Of a stretch of 64,000 nt of DNA, positions 25,511 to 34,524 are shown piece after piece (positions within the stretch are counted from its first letter, which is position 1; each line of letters begins with the position of its first letter). Below the pieces are notes generated by a model, which saw only the letters and a program-made list of their open reading frames with translations, searched no databases and was not told the origin of the DNA. The stretch covers positions 1,488,001 to 1,552,000 of the forward strand of contig NZ_CP097128.1 in the NCBI RefSeq assembly GCF_023330685.1. Direction: 5' to 3'. The DNA comes from Conexibacter sp. DBS9H8 (lineage in GTDB: Bacteria; Actinomycetota; Thermoleophilia; Solirubrobacterales; Solirubrobacteraceae). The translations under genes and the position numbers were made by a program.

Positions 25511-26560
25511 ATGCCCACCTCCGTCACCGCCCGCGCCACCGCGGGACCCTCCGAGCCGTTCACCCAGGTCACGATCGAACGCCGTGACCTCGGGCCCCAT
25601 GACGTCAAGATCAAAGTCCACTACGCCGGCATCTGCCACTCGGACATCCACACCGGCCGAGACGAGTGGGCCGGCACCCACTTCCCGCTCGTCCCCGGAC
25701 ACGAGGTGGCCGGAACCGTCGAGGAGGTCGGAGAGGCGGTGACCAAGGTCAAGGTCGGCGACCGCGTCGGGGTTGGCGTGATGGTCGACTCCTGCGGAGA
25801 GTGCGGCGCCTGCACGGACGGTCAGGAGCAGTTCTGTGAGCGGGGGATGGTCGAGCAGTACAACTCGCGTGGCTATGACGGTCACTGGCATGACGGCGGC
25901 TACAGCACCCACACCGTCGTCAAGGACCACTTCGTCTGCCACATCCCGGAGGGAATCGGACTCGACGTCGCCGCGCCGCTGATGTGCGCGGGCATCACCA
26001 CCTACTCGCCGCTCAAGCGCTGGGGGGCCGGCCCGGGCAAGCGCGTCGGCGTCGTGGGGCTCGGTGGTCTCGGGCACATGGCGGTCAAGCTCGCCGTCGC
26101 GATGGGCGCGGAGGTCGCCGTGCTCTCCCGCACCGCCGCCAAGGCCGATGACGCGGCCGCCCTCGGTGCCCAGCACTTCCTCAACACCTCAGAGGCGGGG
26201 GCGCTCAAGGCCCACCGGGCGAGCTTTGACCTGATCATCAACACCGTCTCGGCGCCGCTGGACATGAGCGGGCTGCTCGACCTCCTGCGCCGCGGGGGGG
26301 CGGTCGTCAACGTCGGCGCCCCGCCGGCGGATACGACGATCCCGATCCACCCCTTCAGCCTCATCCAGGGCGACAAGGTGTGGGCCGGGTCGATGATCGG
26401 CGGGATCGCCAGGACCCAGGAGATGCTCGACTTCTGTGCCGAGCACGGCATCGGGGCCGACATCGAGCTGATCTCCGCGGACGAGATCGACACCGCCTGG
26501 GACCGGGTCGTGGACTCGGACGTCCGCTATCGGTTCGTCATCGACGCGGCGACGATCTAA
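25511..26560 (+). CDS. Zinc-dependent NAD(P)-alcohol dehydrogenase (medium chain)
   Basis: A 349-residue MDR-family dehydrogenase. Catalytic zinc ligands are in GICHSDIH and PGHEVAG; the structural zinc site is CGECGACTDGQEQFC. The cofactor fold has VGLGGLGHMAVKLA, and the following strand ends LSRTAAK, suggesting NADP preference as in the YahK/cinnamyl-alcohol-dehydrogenase branch that reduces a broad range of aldehydes. The ATG has no ribosome site but a TAGAAT hexamer 7 nt upstream, so a leaderless message is likely. Confidence 0.9.
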   Translation: MPTSVTARATAGPSEPFTQVTIERRDLGPHDVKIKVHYAGICHSDIHTGRDEWAGTHFPLVPGHEVAGTVEEVGEAVTKVKVGDRVGVGVMVDSCGECGACTDGQEQFCERGMVEQYNSRGYDGHWHDGGYSTHTVVKDHFVCHIPEGIGLDVAAPLMCAGITTYSPLKRWGAGPGKRVGVVGLGGLGHMAVKLAVAMGAEVAVLSRTAAKADDAAALGAQHFLNTSEAGALKAHRASFDLIINTVSAPLDMSGLLDLLRRGGAVVNVGAPPADTTIPIHPFSLIQGDKVWAGSMIGGIARTQEMLDFCAEHGIGADIELISADEIDTAWDRVVDSDVRYRFVIDAATI

Positions 26561-26816
26561 GGCGCTCTCCGCCACCTCGGCGGCCTCGGCGACGCCGGGG
26601 CCGCCGGGGCGGTGACGTCGCGCAGTTGCGCTGGTGGCGCGCAGCGTCCCCGAACCCGAGACGGCACCCCTACACCTCCCGTTTGAGAGACTATGACGCG
26701 GCGGCGGGCACGTGCTCGAGCGCGCTCCCTCGCCGAGGTCGCCGTCTGAGGCTTCGGCTCACGCCGACGGGGGTGCCGAGCCCACAGCCGGCGCCTCCGC
26801 CACCGGCGCCGGTGCG

Positions 26817-27617
26817 TCAGTCGGTGAGGATGAACCGGTCGATGGCCTTGGCGAAGCCGTCCTCGTCGTTGGTGGCGGTGACGTGGGTGGCGGCGTCCTT
26901 GACCTCGTCGTCGGCCTGGCCCATCGCGATCGACAGGCCCGAGGGGGTGAACATGCTCACGTCGTTGGGCATGTCGCCGATCGTGGCGATCTCGCCCGGG
27001 TCGATCCCGTAGTGGTGGGCGAGATAGGCGACGACGCCGCCCTTGTTCGCCTGCGGGTGGGTGACGTCGACGTAGTAGGGCTGGGAGCGGGCGGCGGAGA
27101 CGTGGTCGCCGAAGCGGTCCGCCAGCGCCCGCTCGAGCCGGGCGATCGCGTCGTGGTCGTCGCTGACGCCGGTGATCTTCTCGACGTTGGCGGTGATCGC
27201 GGCGAGATTGTCGCTGACGGTCGGATCGAACTGGACGGTGCTCGTCTCGCGGGCGACGTGGGCGCCGTCGGGGTCGGGGATGAACCAGTCGGCGTCCCGG
27301 TAGACCCAGGCGTCGGCGGAGTCGGAGATGACGGCGATGATGTCGGCGACGAGGTCCTCGGGGATCGTCTTCTGCTCGATCGGCTGCATCTGCGGGTCGA
27401 CGATGAGGCCGCCGTTGAACGCGGCGATCGGACCCTCCAGCCCGAGCGGCTCGACGAGCATCTCCATCCCGCGCGGGGGACGGCCGCTGGTCACCGCGAA
27501 GATGATCTTCGCCTCGTGAAGGCGGTGGACGGCGGCGATCGCCGCGTCGGTCAGCTCCTTCTCGGAGGTGACGAGGGTTCCGTCGACGTCGGCGAGGAGC
27601 AGGCGGATGGCGGGCAT
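26817..27617 (-). CDS. HAD-family (Cof-type) phosphatase
   Basis: A 266-residue haloacid-dehalogenase-superfamily hydrolase of the Cof/IIB type. Motif I is DVDGTL, motif II is VTSGRPP, and motifs III-IV are in NKGGVVAYL and GDMPNDVSM. The type IIB cap lies between residues about 85 and 190. It dephosphorylates a small sugar phosphate or nucleotide; substrate not predictable. A TAGGGT hexamer, overlapping the stop codon of the upstream gene, is 6 nt before the ATG. Confidence 0.9.
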   Translation of the reverse strand: MPAIRLLLADVDGTLVTSEKELTDAAIAAVHRLHEAKIIFAVTSGRPPRGMEMLVEPLGLEGPIAAFNGGLIVDPQMQPIEQKTIPEDLVADIIAVISDSADAWVYRDADWFIPDPDGAHVARETSTVQFDPTVSDNLAAITANVEKITGVSDDHDAIARLERALADRFGDHVSAARSQPYYVDVTHPQANKGGVVAYLAHHYGIDPGEIATIGDMPNDVSMFTPSGLSIAMGQADDEVKDAATHVTATNDEDGFAKAIDRFILTD

Positions 27618-27626
27618 GGACTCACC

Positions 27627-28877
27627 CTACAGGCGGACGATGTTGGGGGCATCGACCCCGCGGGTGACCCCGCGCAGATCGACGAACAGGGCGGCATCGC
27701 GGGCGATCGCGAGGTGGTCGATGCCCGGGTGGGCGGTGATCAGGACGACCGCGTCCGCGCCGGCGAGCGCCTCGGGGAGCGGCACGCTCGTGAGGCTGAG
27801 CTCGGCAAGCGAGGCCACGTAGGGGTCGTGGTAGCGCAGGCGTGCCCCGCGCTGGGCGAGCGACTCGATGATCCGGATCGCCGGGCTCTCGCGGACGTCG
27901 GCGACCCCGCCCTTGTAGGCGACCCCGAGGACCGTGATCGCCGAGCCGCGGATCGGCTTGCTCTGATCGTTGAGGGCGAGCTCGATCCGTTCGACGCAGT
28001 GGGTCGGCATCTGCTGGTTGATCTTGCCGGCGAGCTCGATGAACTCTGTCGACATGTGGAACTCACGCGCCCGCCAGGTGAGGTAGAACGGATCGACCGG
28101 CAGGCAGTGGCCGCCCATTCCGGGCCCGGGGGAGAACGGCATGAACCCGTAGGGCTTGGTCGCGGCGGCGTCGATCACCTCCCAGATGTCAATCCCCATC
28201 CGCTCGGCGAGGATCGCCAGCTCGTTGACCATCGCGATGTTCACGCTGCGGAAGATGTTCTCCAGCAGCTTGGTGAGCTCGGCCGCCTCCGGGCTGGAGA
28301 CCTCGACGGTCTCGGCGCACACGGTCGCATACAGGGCGCGGGCGCGAGCGCCGCAGGCCGAGGTGAGCCCACCGATCACCTTCGGCGTGTTCGCGAGCGT
28401 GTAGTCGGTCCGGCCGGGGTCGATCCGCTCGGGGGAGAAGGCGACGTTGAGATCCTCCGGGACGCGCAGACCGGAGATACGGGTCAGCTCGGGGACGAGC
28501 AGATCCCGGGTCGTGCCCGGGTAGGTCGTCGACTCGAGCACGATCAGCTGGCCGGGGGAGACGACCTGGCCGAGCTGGGTGACCGCCGAGCGCAGCGGGC
28601 CGAGGTCGGGCTCGCGGTTGACGCTGAGGGGCGTCGGCACGCAGAGGATGACCGCCTCTGCATGGTTGAGCGGGCTGTAGCTCGTCGTCGCCGTCAGCTG
28701 TCCGGCGACGGCGGCGAGCCGGAGGGAGCTGACATCCTCGATGTAGGACGCGCCGGCGCGGATCGCCCGGACCTTCGCCGGGTCGGTGTCGACGGCGATC
28801 ACCTCCGCCCCCGCCTCAGCGAAGGCGACCGCGAGCGGCAGCCCCACGTATCCGAGTCCGAGCACCCCGACGACCAT
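27627..28877 (-). CDS. Nucleotide-sugar dehydrogenase (UDP-ManNAc/UDP-glucose dehydrogenase family)
   Basis: A 416-residue four-electron dehydrogenase. The NAD fold starts VVGVLGLGYVGLPLAVAF; catalytic residues include ESTTYPGTT, KLLENIFR and the nucleophile Cys in GMGGHCLPVDP; the C-terminal UDP-binding domain has GVAYKGGVADVRESPA. The pattern fits WecC/UDP-N-acetyl-mannosamine dehydrogenase and related UDP-sugar enzymes, making the uronic acid form for surface polysaccharide. A TAATGT hexamer lies 9 nt before the ATG. Confidence 0.9.
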   Translation of the reverse strand: MVVGVLGLGYVGLPLAVAFAEAGAEVIAVDTDPAKVRAIRAGASYIEDVSSLRLAAVAGQLTATTSYSPLNHAEAVILCVPTPLSVNREPDLGPLRSAVTQLGQVVSPGQLIVLESTTYPGTTRDLLVPELTRISGLRVPEDLNVAFSPERIDPGRTDYTLANTPKVIGGLTSACGARARALYATVCAETVEVSSPEAAELTKLLENIFRSVNIAMVNELAILAERMGIDIWEVIDAAATKPYGFMPFSPGPGMGGHCLPVDPFYLTWRAREFHMSTEFIELAGKINQQMPTHCVERIELALNDQSKPIRGSAITVLGVAYKGGVADVRESPAIRIIESLAQRGARLRYHDPYVASLAELSLTSVPLPEALAGADAVVLITAHPGIDHLAIARDAALFVDLRGVTRGVDAPNIVRL

Positions 28878-28947
28878 GAGCGGGCGACATTAGCGGCCCC
28901 CCGGCCCTGCCGGGAGGGCTGCATCGCCCGGCCCAGCGGGGCTGATC

Positions 28948-28953
28948 TAGAAT
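28948..28953 (+). promoter_or_regulatory. -10 element of the SRP RNA gene
   Basis: TAGAAT placed 5-6 nt before the apparent 5' end of the SRP RNA. It is a good fit to the -10 form seen before many genes here and gives an anchor for where transcription starts relative to that hexamer. Confidence 0.55.
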
Positions 28954-28958
28954 CGATG

Positions 28959-29047
28959 CCGTCCCGTCGCGGTGGAGGCCTGTGAACCAGGTCAGGTGCG
29001 GAAGCAAGCAGCCTTAAGCGGCAACCTCCAGGCGCGGCGGGGCGTCT
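28959..29047 (+). ncRNA. ffs: Small bacterial SRP RNA (4.5S)
   Basis: The conserved SRP RNA core is plain: GUGAACCAGGUCAGG in the 5' strand, the GGAAGCAAGCAGC tetraloop region with GGAA, and the returning strand GCGGCAACCUCCAGG. Outer strands CGUCCCGUCGCG and CGCGGCGGGGCG pair to close the rod. Length of about 88 nt fits the short Alu-less form. It binds Ffh for membrane-protein targeting. The ends are estimated from the pairing. dnaX follows directly, a neighbourhood often seen in bacteria. Confidence 0.92.
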
Positions 29048-29081
29048 GCGGTCGTCCGGCGCGCCTCTAGACTCCGCGGCC

Positions 29082-30758
29082 GTGCCTGCCGGACCCTCTC
29101 TCTATCGCCGTCACCGCCCCCGTAGCTTCGCGGACGTGGTCGGCCAGGAGCACGTCGTGCGGACCCTCACCCACGCGGTGGAGCGCGACAAGGTCCACCA
29201 CGCCTATCTGTTCGTCGGCTCGCGCGGGACCGGCAAGACCTCGATGGCCAAGATCCTCGCCGCCTGTCTCAACTGCGTGAACGGCCCGACGGTGACGCCG
29301 TGCGGCGTGTGTGACTCGTGCGTGTCGATCGCCAACGCGACCTCCCTCGACGTGATCGAGATGGACGCCGCCTCCAACAACTCCGTCGACGACATCCGCG
29401 AGCTCCGCGAGACCGTCGCCTACGCCCCGGTGAGTGGCCGCCACAAGGTCTACATCCTCGATGAGGCCCACATGCTCTCCAGCCAGGCCTGGAACGCGTT
29501 CCTCAAGACCCTCGAGGAGCCGCCGCCCCACACCGTCTTCGTGCTCGCGACGACGGAGGCCCAGAAGGTGCTGCCGACCGTCGTCGACCGCTGCCACCGC
29601 TTCGACTTCGGTCGGCCCGGCGCGGAGCAGATCGCCGGCCTGCTCACCCGGGTCTCCGCCCAGGAGGGGATCGCCCTCGCCGACGGGGCGGCGGCGCTGA
29701 TCGCGCGCCACGCGACGGGCTCCTACCGGGACGCCCTCGGCACCCTCGAGCAGCTCGTCGACTACGCCGGGGACGCCCCGATCGTGCCTGCCGACGTGTT
29801 GGCGGTGCTCGGGATCGCCGACGCGGAGGCACTGTTCGCTGCGGTGGAGGCGATGATCGCCCGTGACCCCGCGGCGGCCCTGCGGGCCGGCCACGCGCTC
29901 GCCGGGACCGGGCGCGATCCCGGTCAGGTGCTGCGCGACCTCGAGTCCCACGCCCGCGAGCTGCTCGCCGTGCAGGTGATCGGCAGCGTGCCGCCGGAGC
30001 TCGCCCTCACCTCCGACCGGGATGCCCGCCTGCGCGCCCAGGCGGAGGCGCTCGCGCCGACCGACGCGGTCCGGCTGCTCGATCTCATCTCCAGCGCCCT
30101 CGGCGCGATCGGTGACGGCGCCCAGGCACGGATCCAGCTTGAGCTCGTGCTGATCCGCGCCGCCGCGCCCGAGTACGACCCGTCCGTCGCCGCGCTGCTG
30201 TCCCGGATCGAGCGGCTCGAGCAGGGCCGGGGCGCCCCGGCCCCGCGCGCCGTCGCGGCGACGGTCCCGCCGGCGCCCGCCCCGCCGGCGCCCGCCCCGC
30301 CGGCGCCCGCCCCGCCGGCGCCCGCCCCGCCGGCGCCCGCCCCGCCGGCGCCCGCCCCGCCGGCACCACCGCCACCCCCGTCCCTTCCCGCCCTCCCGGA
30401 GATGGCCGACGTGTGGCCCGCCGTCGTCGAGGCGATCCGGGCCGAGAATGAGATGCTCGCGGCACTGCTGCGTGTCGCCGTTCCCGTCGCACTCAGCGAT
30501 GGAGAGCTCACCCTCGCGCTCCCAGCCGGCGCCCAGTTTCAGAAGCGCAAGCTCGAAGGCAACGAGCATCACCGCCAGAGTGCCGCCAACGCCGTCCATG
30601 CGGTCACCGGCGTCCGTCTCGCGCTGCGCTACGTGATCGCCGATCCGCACGCCGACCCGGCGCCGGGGGTCGCCCCACCGGCCTCTGACAAGCTCTCAGA
30701 GGCCGAGCTGATCCAGAGTCTCGTCGAGACCTTTGACGCCGAGGAACTCACCGACTGA
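29082..30758 (+). CDS. dnaX: DNA polymerase III subunit gamma/tau
   Basis: A 558-residue clamp-loader ATPase. Walker A is GSRGTGKTSMAK, the zinc module has CLNC then CGVCDSC, Walker B is YILDEAHML, and the sensor region ends DRCHRFDFGR. A Pro/Ala linker of repeated PAPAP units (residues about 395-430) joins the AAA+ part to a C-terminal tau-like domain (VWPAVVEAIRAENEMLAALLR). No programmed frameshift site is evident, so only the full-length form is expected. GTG start with TAGACT 8 nt upstream and no ribosome site. It leads the dnaX-ybaB-recR set. Confidence 0.95.
   Translation: MPAGPSLYRRHRPRSFADVVGQEHVVRTLTHAVERDKVHHAYLFVGSRGTGKTSMAKILAACLNCVNGPTVTPCGVCDSCVSIANATSLDVIEMDAASNNSVDDIRELRETVAYAPVSGRHKVYILDEAHMLSSQAWNAFLKTLEEPPPHTVFVLATTEAQKVLPTVVDRCHRFDFGRPGAEQIAGLLTRVSAQEGIALADGAAALIARHATGSYRDALGTLEQLVDYAGDAPIVPADVLAVLGIADAEALFAAVEAMIARDPAAALRAGHALAGTGRDPGQVLRDLESHARELLAVQVIGSVPPELALTSDRDARLRAQAEALAPTDAVRLLDLISSALGAIGDGAQARIQLELVLIRAAAPEYDPSVAALLSRIERLEQGRGAPAPRAVAATVPPAPAPPAPAPPAPAPPAPAPPAPAPPAPAPPAPPPPPSLPALPEMADVWPAVVEAIRAENEMLAALLRVAVPVALSDGELTLALPAGAQFQKRKLEGNEHHRQSAANAVHAVTGVRLALRYVIADPHADPAPGVAPPASDKLSEAELIQSLVETFDAEELTD
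30271..30360 (+). repeat. Six perfect 15-bp tandem repeats inside dnaX
   Basis: Six identical copies of CGGCGCCCGCCCCGC in a row, in frame, each encoding five residues of the Pro/Ala linker (PAPAP). Exact nucleotide identity across six copies indicates slippage or recent expansion rather than old selected repetition. Confidence 0.9.
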
Positions 30759-30769
30759 GGAGAACGTAG

Positions 30770-31108
30770 ATGCCGCCCCAACCCAACATGCAGCAGATGC
30801 TCAAGCAGGTCCAGAAGATGCAGGCCGACATGGCCCGCGCCCAGGAGGCGCTCAAGGACGAGACGGTGACCGCGACGGTCGGCGGCGGCGCCGTCAGCGT
30901 CGAGGTGACCGGGGAGATGGTCCTCAAGGCGATCACGATCGCCCCTGAGGCGGTCGACCCCGAGGATGTCGAGATGCTCTCCGACCTCGTCTTGTCGGCC
31001 GTCAACGAGGGGATCCGCAAGGCCCAGGAGCTCGCCGCCTCCCGGATGGAGGCGGCCGCCGGCCCGCTCGGACAGAGCATGGGTGGCCTCGGGATCCCCG
31101 GGTTCTAG
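30770..31108 (+). CDS. YbaB/EbfC nucleoid-associated protein
   Basis: A 112-residue YbaB/EbfC-family protein: an N-terminal amphipathic helix (QQMLKQVQKMQADMARAQEAL), a central beta region (VTATVGGGAVSVEVTGEMVLKAITI) and a C-terminal helix, with a Met/Gly-rich end. Members bind DNA as dimers and are typically co-transcribed with dnaX and recR, as here. GAGGAG lies 7 nt before the ATG. Confidence 0.93.
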   Translation: MPPQPNMQQMLKQVQKMQADMARAQEALKDETVTATVGGGAVSVEVTGEMVLKAITIAPEAVDPEDVEMLSDLVLSAVNEGIRKAQELAASRMEAAAGPLGQSMGGLGIPGF

Positions 31109-31177
31109 CGCCCCCGGCGCCCCCGCCACCCCCGCCACCCCCGGCACCCCCCCGCCCCGGTACCCCCCAAAGCCTCC

Positions 31178-31783
31178 GTGTCCCTTCACGCCCCGCCGCT
31201 GCAGCGTCTCATCACCGAGCTGTCCAAGCTCCCGGGGGTTGGCGGCCGCACCGCCCAGCGGCTCGCCTTCCACCTGCTCAAGGCGACCGAGGACGACGCC
31301 TTCGCCCTCGCCGCCGCGATCCGCGAGGTGAAGGAGAAGATCACCTTCTGTGAGGTGTGCTTCAACCTCGCGGAGGGGCCTCGTTGTGTTATCTGCCAGG
31401 ACGCCCGCCGCGACGAGGGGCTGATCTGCGTCGTCGAGGAGCCCGCGGACGTGATCCCGATCGAGCGGACCCACGAGTGGCGGGGCCGCTACCACATCCT
31501 CGGCGGGGCGCTCTCCCCGATCGACGGGATCGACCCCGAGGACCTGAAGCTGAACGAGTTGTACGCGCGGGTCGCCGTCGACGGCGTTCGCGAGGTCGTC
31601 ATCGCCACCAACCCGACGACGACGGGGGAGGCGACGGCCCTGCACATCGCCGCTCACCTCCGCGCCGCCAGCCCGGAGGTGGCGGTGACCCGCCTCGCCT
31701 CCGGGCTGCCGGTCGGCGCCGACCTCGAGTACGCCGACGAACTTACGCTCGGGCGCGCCTTCTCCGGTCGGCGAGCGCTGTGA
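31178..31783 (+). CDS. recR: Recombination mediator RecR
   Basis: A 201-residue RecR. Helix-hairpin-helix [15 protein letters not shown]4 zinc finger [16 protein letters not shown], and a Toprim domain ([32 protein letters not shown] region) are present in order, and the length is normal. It works with RecF/RecO to load RecA at gaps. A C-rich low-complexity stretch (31115-31165) separates it from ybaB. Its 3' end overlaps the converging thiC gene by 41 bp. Confidence 0.95.
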   Translation: MSLHAPPLQRLITELSKLPGVGGRTAQRLAFHLLKATEDDAFALAAAIREVKEKITFCEVCFNLAEGPRCVICQDARRDEGLICVVEEPADVIPIERTHEWRGRYHILGGALSPIDGIDPEDLKLNELYARVAVDGVREVVIATNPTTTGEATALHIAAHLRAASPEVAVTRLASGLPVGADLEYADELTLGRAFSGRRAL

Positions 31784-33065
31784 GCGCGTCCCAGTCGACG
31801 TTGCGGAAGTTGTGCATCGGGCAGTACTTGGGCCCGCACATCGCACAGAACTCCGCCGTCTTGAAGTAGTCGTCGGCGAGGGTCTCGTCGTGCATCGCCC
31901 GTGCGGTATCGGGGTCCAGTGACAGATCGAACTGGCGGTTCCAGTCAAAGGAGAAGCGGGCCTCTGACAGTTCCCGGTCCCAGGCGGCCGCCCGCGTCGA
32001 TCCGCGCGCGAGGTCGGCGGCGTGGGCGGCGATCCGGTAGGCGATCAGCCCCTGCTTGACGTCCTCGGCGTTCGGCAGCCCGAGGTGCTCCTTCGGGGTG
32101 ACGTAGCAGAGCATCGAGGTGCCGTGCCAGCCGACGATCGCCGCCCCGATCGCTGAGGTGATGTGGTCATAGCCGGGGGCGATGTCGGTCACCAGCGGCC
32201 CGAGGGTGTAGAACGGCGCGCCGTCACAGACGGTCTGCTGGCGGGCGACGTTCATCTCGAGCTGATCGAGGGGGATGTGGCCGGGCCCCTCGACCATCGC
32301 CTGGACCCCGGCGGCCCGGCAGCGTTGAACGAGCTCGCCGAGCGTGTCGAGCTCGGCGAACTGGGCGGCGTCGGAGGCGTCGGCGATGCATCCGGGGCGA
32401 AGGCCGTCGCCGAGGGAGATCGTCACGTCATAGCGGGCACAGATCTCCAGCACGTCGTCGAAGGCCTCATAGAGCGGGTTCTCGGCGCTGTGCTCGACCA
32501 TCCAGCGAGCGAGCAGACCACCGCCACGGGAGACGATGCCGGTCACCCGGTCCCGGCACAGGGGCAGGTGCTCCAGCAGTACCCCGGCGTGGATGGTCAT
32601 GTAGTCGACCCCCTGGCGGGCCTGATCCTCGATCACCGCACACAGCAGCTCGGCGCTCAGCTCACCCGGCGAGCCGGCCCGCTCGAGCGCCTCGTAGATC
32701 GGCACGGTCCCGATCGGCACGGTCGCCTCCGCGAGGATCGCCTCGCGGATCGCCTCGATCTTCTTGCCGGTGGAGAGGTCCATCACCGTGTCGGCTCCCC
32801 ACCGCTGGGCGAGCAGCAGCTTGTCGACCTCCTCGCCCAGGGACGAGCTCGTCGGCGAGTTGCCGATGTTCGCGTTGATCTTCACGCGCGCGGCGATGCC
32901 GATCCCCATCGGGTCGAGCCGGTGGTGGCCGACGTTGGCGGGAATCACCATCCGGCCGGCGGCGACCTCGGTGCGGATCGTCTCGGGGTCGAGCGCCTCC
33001 CGTTCGGCGACGCGCGCCATCGCGGTGGTGACGGTGCCCTCACGGGCCTCAGACAGCTGAGTCAT
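31743..33065 (-). CDS. thiC: Phosphomethylpyrimidine synthase ThiC
   Basis: A 440-residue radical-SAM enzyme making the pyrimidine half of thiamine from AIR. The C-terminal cluster motif is CAMCGPKYC (CX2CX4C); core motifs [28 protein letters not shown] and MVEGPGHIP are intact. Expression should be shut off by thiamine diphosphate through the riboswitch directly upstream. GGGAGG lies just before the start codon. The C-terminus is encoded opposite the end of recR. Confidence 0.96.
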   Translation of the reverse strand: MTQLSEAREGTVTTAMARVAEREALDPETIRTEVAAGRMVIPANVGHHRLDPMGIGIAARVKINANIGNSPTSSSLGEEVDKLLLAQRWGADTVMDLSTGKKIEAIREAILAEATVPIGTVPIYEALERAGSPGELSAELLCAVIEDQARQGVDYMTIHAGVLLEHLPLCRDRVTGIVSRGGGLLARWMVEHSAENPLYEAFDDVLEICARYDVTISLGDGLRPGCIADASDAAQFAELDTLGELVQRCRAAGVQAMVEGPGHIPLDQLEMNVARQQTVCDGAPFYTLGPLVTDIAPGYDHITSAIGAAIVGWHGTSMLCYVTPKEHLGLPNAEDVKQGLIAYRIAAHAADLARGSTRAAAWDRELSEARFSFDWNRQFDLSLDPDTARAMHDETLADDYFKTAEFCAMCGPKYCPMHNFRNVDWDALTALADRRRRARA

Positions 33066-33072
33066 GCGGTCC

Positions 33073-33160
33073 TCCCTTCGCTGGTATGAGCCAGATCAGG
33101 TTCGGCGGGTCGGCGCAGCCAAGCGCCCTCTCAGCCCCCCCGGTGGGGGGCTCCCCGGGA
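33073..33160 (-). promoter_or_regulatory. TPP riboswitch of thiC
   Basis: On the minus strand the thi-box parts are in order: GGGGAGCC, a G/C-rich P3 arm, GGCTGAGAGGGC, then GAACCTGATCTGGCTCATACCAG and a closing GAAGGGA. The ribosome site GGGAGG overlaps the 3' edge, so ligand binding would probably block translation. A TAGGGT hexamer (33184-33179) upstream is the likely promoter. Confidence 0.95.
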
Positions 33161-33218
33161 TTGATGTTCTGTCTGGATACCCTACCGCAGCCGCCGCCCT
33201 CTACCCTCCACTGCGCGC

Positions 33219-34478
33219 ATGCAACCGACCGTGGTGATGAAGTTCGGCGGCACCTCCGTCGCCGACGCCCAGAAGATCCGCCGGGCCGCCGCCCGGATCG
33301 TCGCCCAGCGGGAGGCGGGCCGGCGGGTCGTCGCCGTCCTGTCCGCCCGCGGCCACACGACCGATGAGCTGATCGCCGCCGCCCTGGAGGTCTCCGCCCA
33401 CCCCGACCCGCGGGAGATGGACATGCTCCTGTCCACCGGCGAGCGGATCTCCTGCGCCCTGTGTGCGATGGCGATCAACGACCTTGGTCACCGCGCGATC
33501 TCCCTCACCGGCTCCCAGGCCGGGATCGTCACCGACACCTCCCACACCCGGGCGCGGATCATCGACGTGCGTGCCGACCGGATTCGCAAGGCGCTCGAGG
33601 AGGACATGATCGTCCTCGTCGCCGGCTTCCAGGGCGTGTCGACCTCCCGCGACGTGACGACGCTCGGGCGCGGCGGCTCGGATACGACCGCGGTCGCGCT
33701 CGCCGCGGCCGTCTCCGCGGAGGTGTGTGAGATCTACACCGACGTCGACGGGGTCTACAGCGCCGACCCGCGGATCGTCCCCGACGCCCGCAAACTGCCG
33801 GTCGTCTCCTTCGAGGAGATGCTCGAGATGGCCGCCTCCGGGGCGAAGGTGCTGCAGCTGCGCAGCGTCGAGTACGCCCGGACCCACGGGGTCCGGATCC
33901 ACTGCCGTTCGAGTTTCAGCGACGCCACCGGCACGGTGGTCGTCGGGGAGGAGGAGACCATGGAGAACCCGCTCATCACCGCTGTCACCCACACGACCGA
34001 GGAGGCGCTGATCACCCTCAGCGGCGTCCCCGATCGGCCGGGCGCGGCCGCTGCGATCTTCACCGCGCTGGCGGAGGCGGGCGTCAACGTCGACACGATC
34101 GTCCAGAACGAGCCCAAGGGGGAGGGGGTCCAGGCCGAGGTCTCCTTCACTCTCGCCGCCGACGATCTCCACGCCGCCGAGACCGCCCTCGGCCCCGTCG
34201 CCACCGAGCTGGGGATCAGCGGCATCGCCCTCGACGAGCAGGTCGGCAAGGTGTCGATCATCGGGGCGGGGATGCGCTCACACCCCGGGGTCGCCGCCAA
34301 GGTGTTCCAGGTTCTCGCCGAGGAGGAGATCAACATCGAGATCATCCACACCTCCCCGATCAAGATCACCTGCCTGATCCGCGAGGACGCCGTCCCGGCG
34401 GCCGTGCTCGCCCTTCACACCGCCTTCGGTCTCGGCGGCGGCGAGCAGGAGCTTCCGATCGGACAGCAGTCACGATGA
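33219..34478 (+). CDS. lysC: Aspartate kinase
   Basis: A 419-residue aspartokinase, first step of the Lys/Thr/Met pathway. The kinase domain begins [16 protein letters not shown] and has [15 protein letters not shown] and [13 protein letters not shown]. Two ACT domains follow ([17 protein letters not shown] and [19 protein letters not shown]), so feedback inhibition by lysine and threonine is likely. A TACCCT hexamer lies 11 nt before the ATG, divergent from thiC. The next gene is asd, the next enzyme. Confidence 0.96.
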   Translation: MQPTVVMKFGGTSVADAQKIRRAAARIVAQREAGRRVVAVLSARGHTTDELIAAALEVSAHPDPREMDMLLSTGERISCALCAMAINDLGHRAISLTGSQAGIVTDTSHTRARIIDVRADRIRKALEEDMIVLVAGFQGVSTSRDVTTLGRGGSDTTAVALAAAVSAEVCEIYTDVDGVYSADPRIVPDARKLPVVSFEEMLEMAASGAKVLQLRSVEYARTHGVRIHCRSSFSDATGTVVVGEEETMENPLITAVTHTTEEALITLSGVPDRPGAAAAIFTALAEAGVNVDTIVQNEPKGEGVQAEVSFTLAADDLHAAETALGPVATELGISGIALDEQVGKVSIIGAGMRSHPGVAAKVFQVLAEEEINIEIIHTSPIKITCLIREDAVPAAVLALHTAFGLGGGEQELPIGQQSR

Positions 34479-34524
34479 CCGCGCCGACTTCGCCGGTCTG
34501 TGGGACCGGCCCCGGAGGTGGGCG

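Noticed and set aside
30271..30360. CRISPR-like repeat
   Set aside because: The repeats are contiguous, without spacers, and encode an in-frame Pro/Ala linker.
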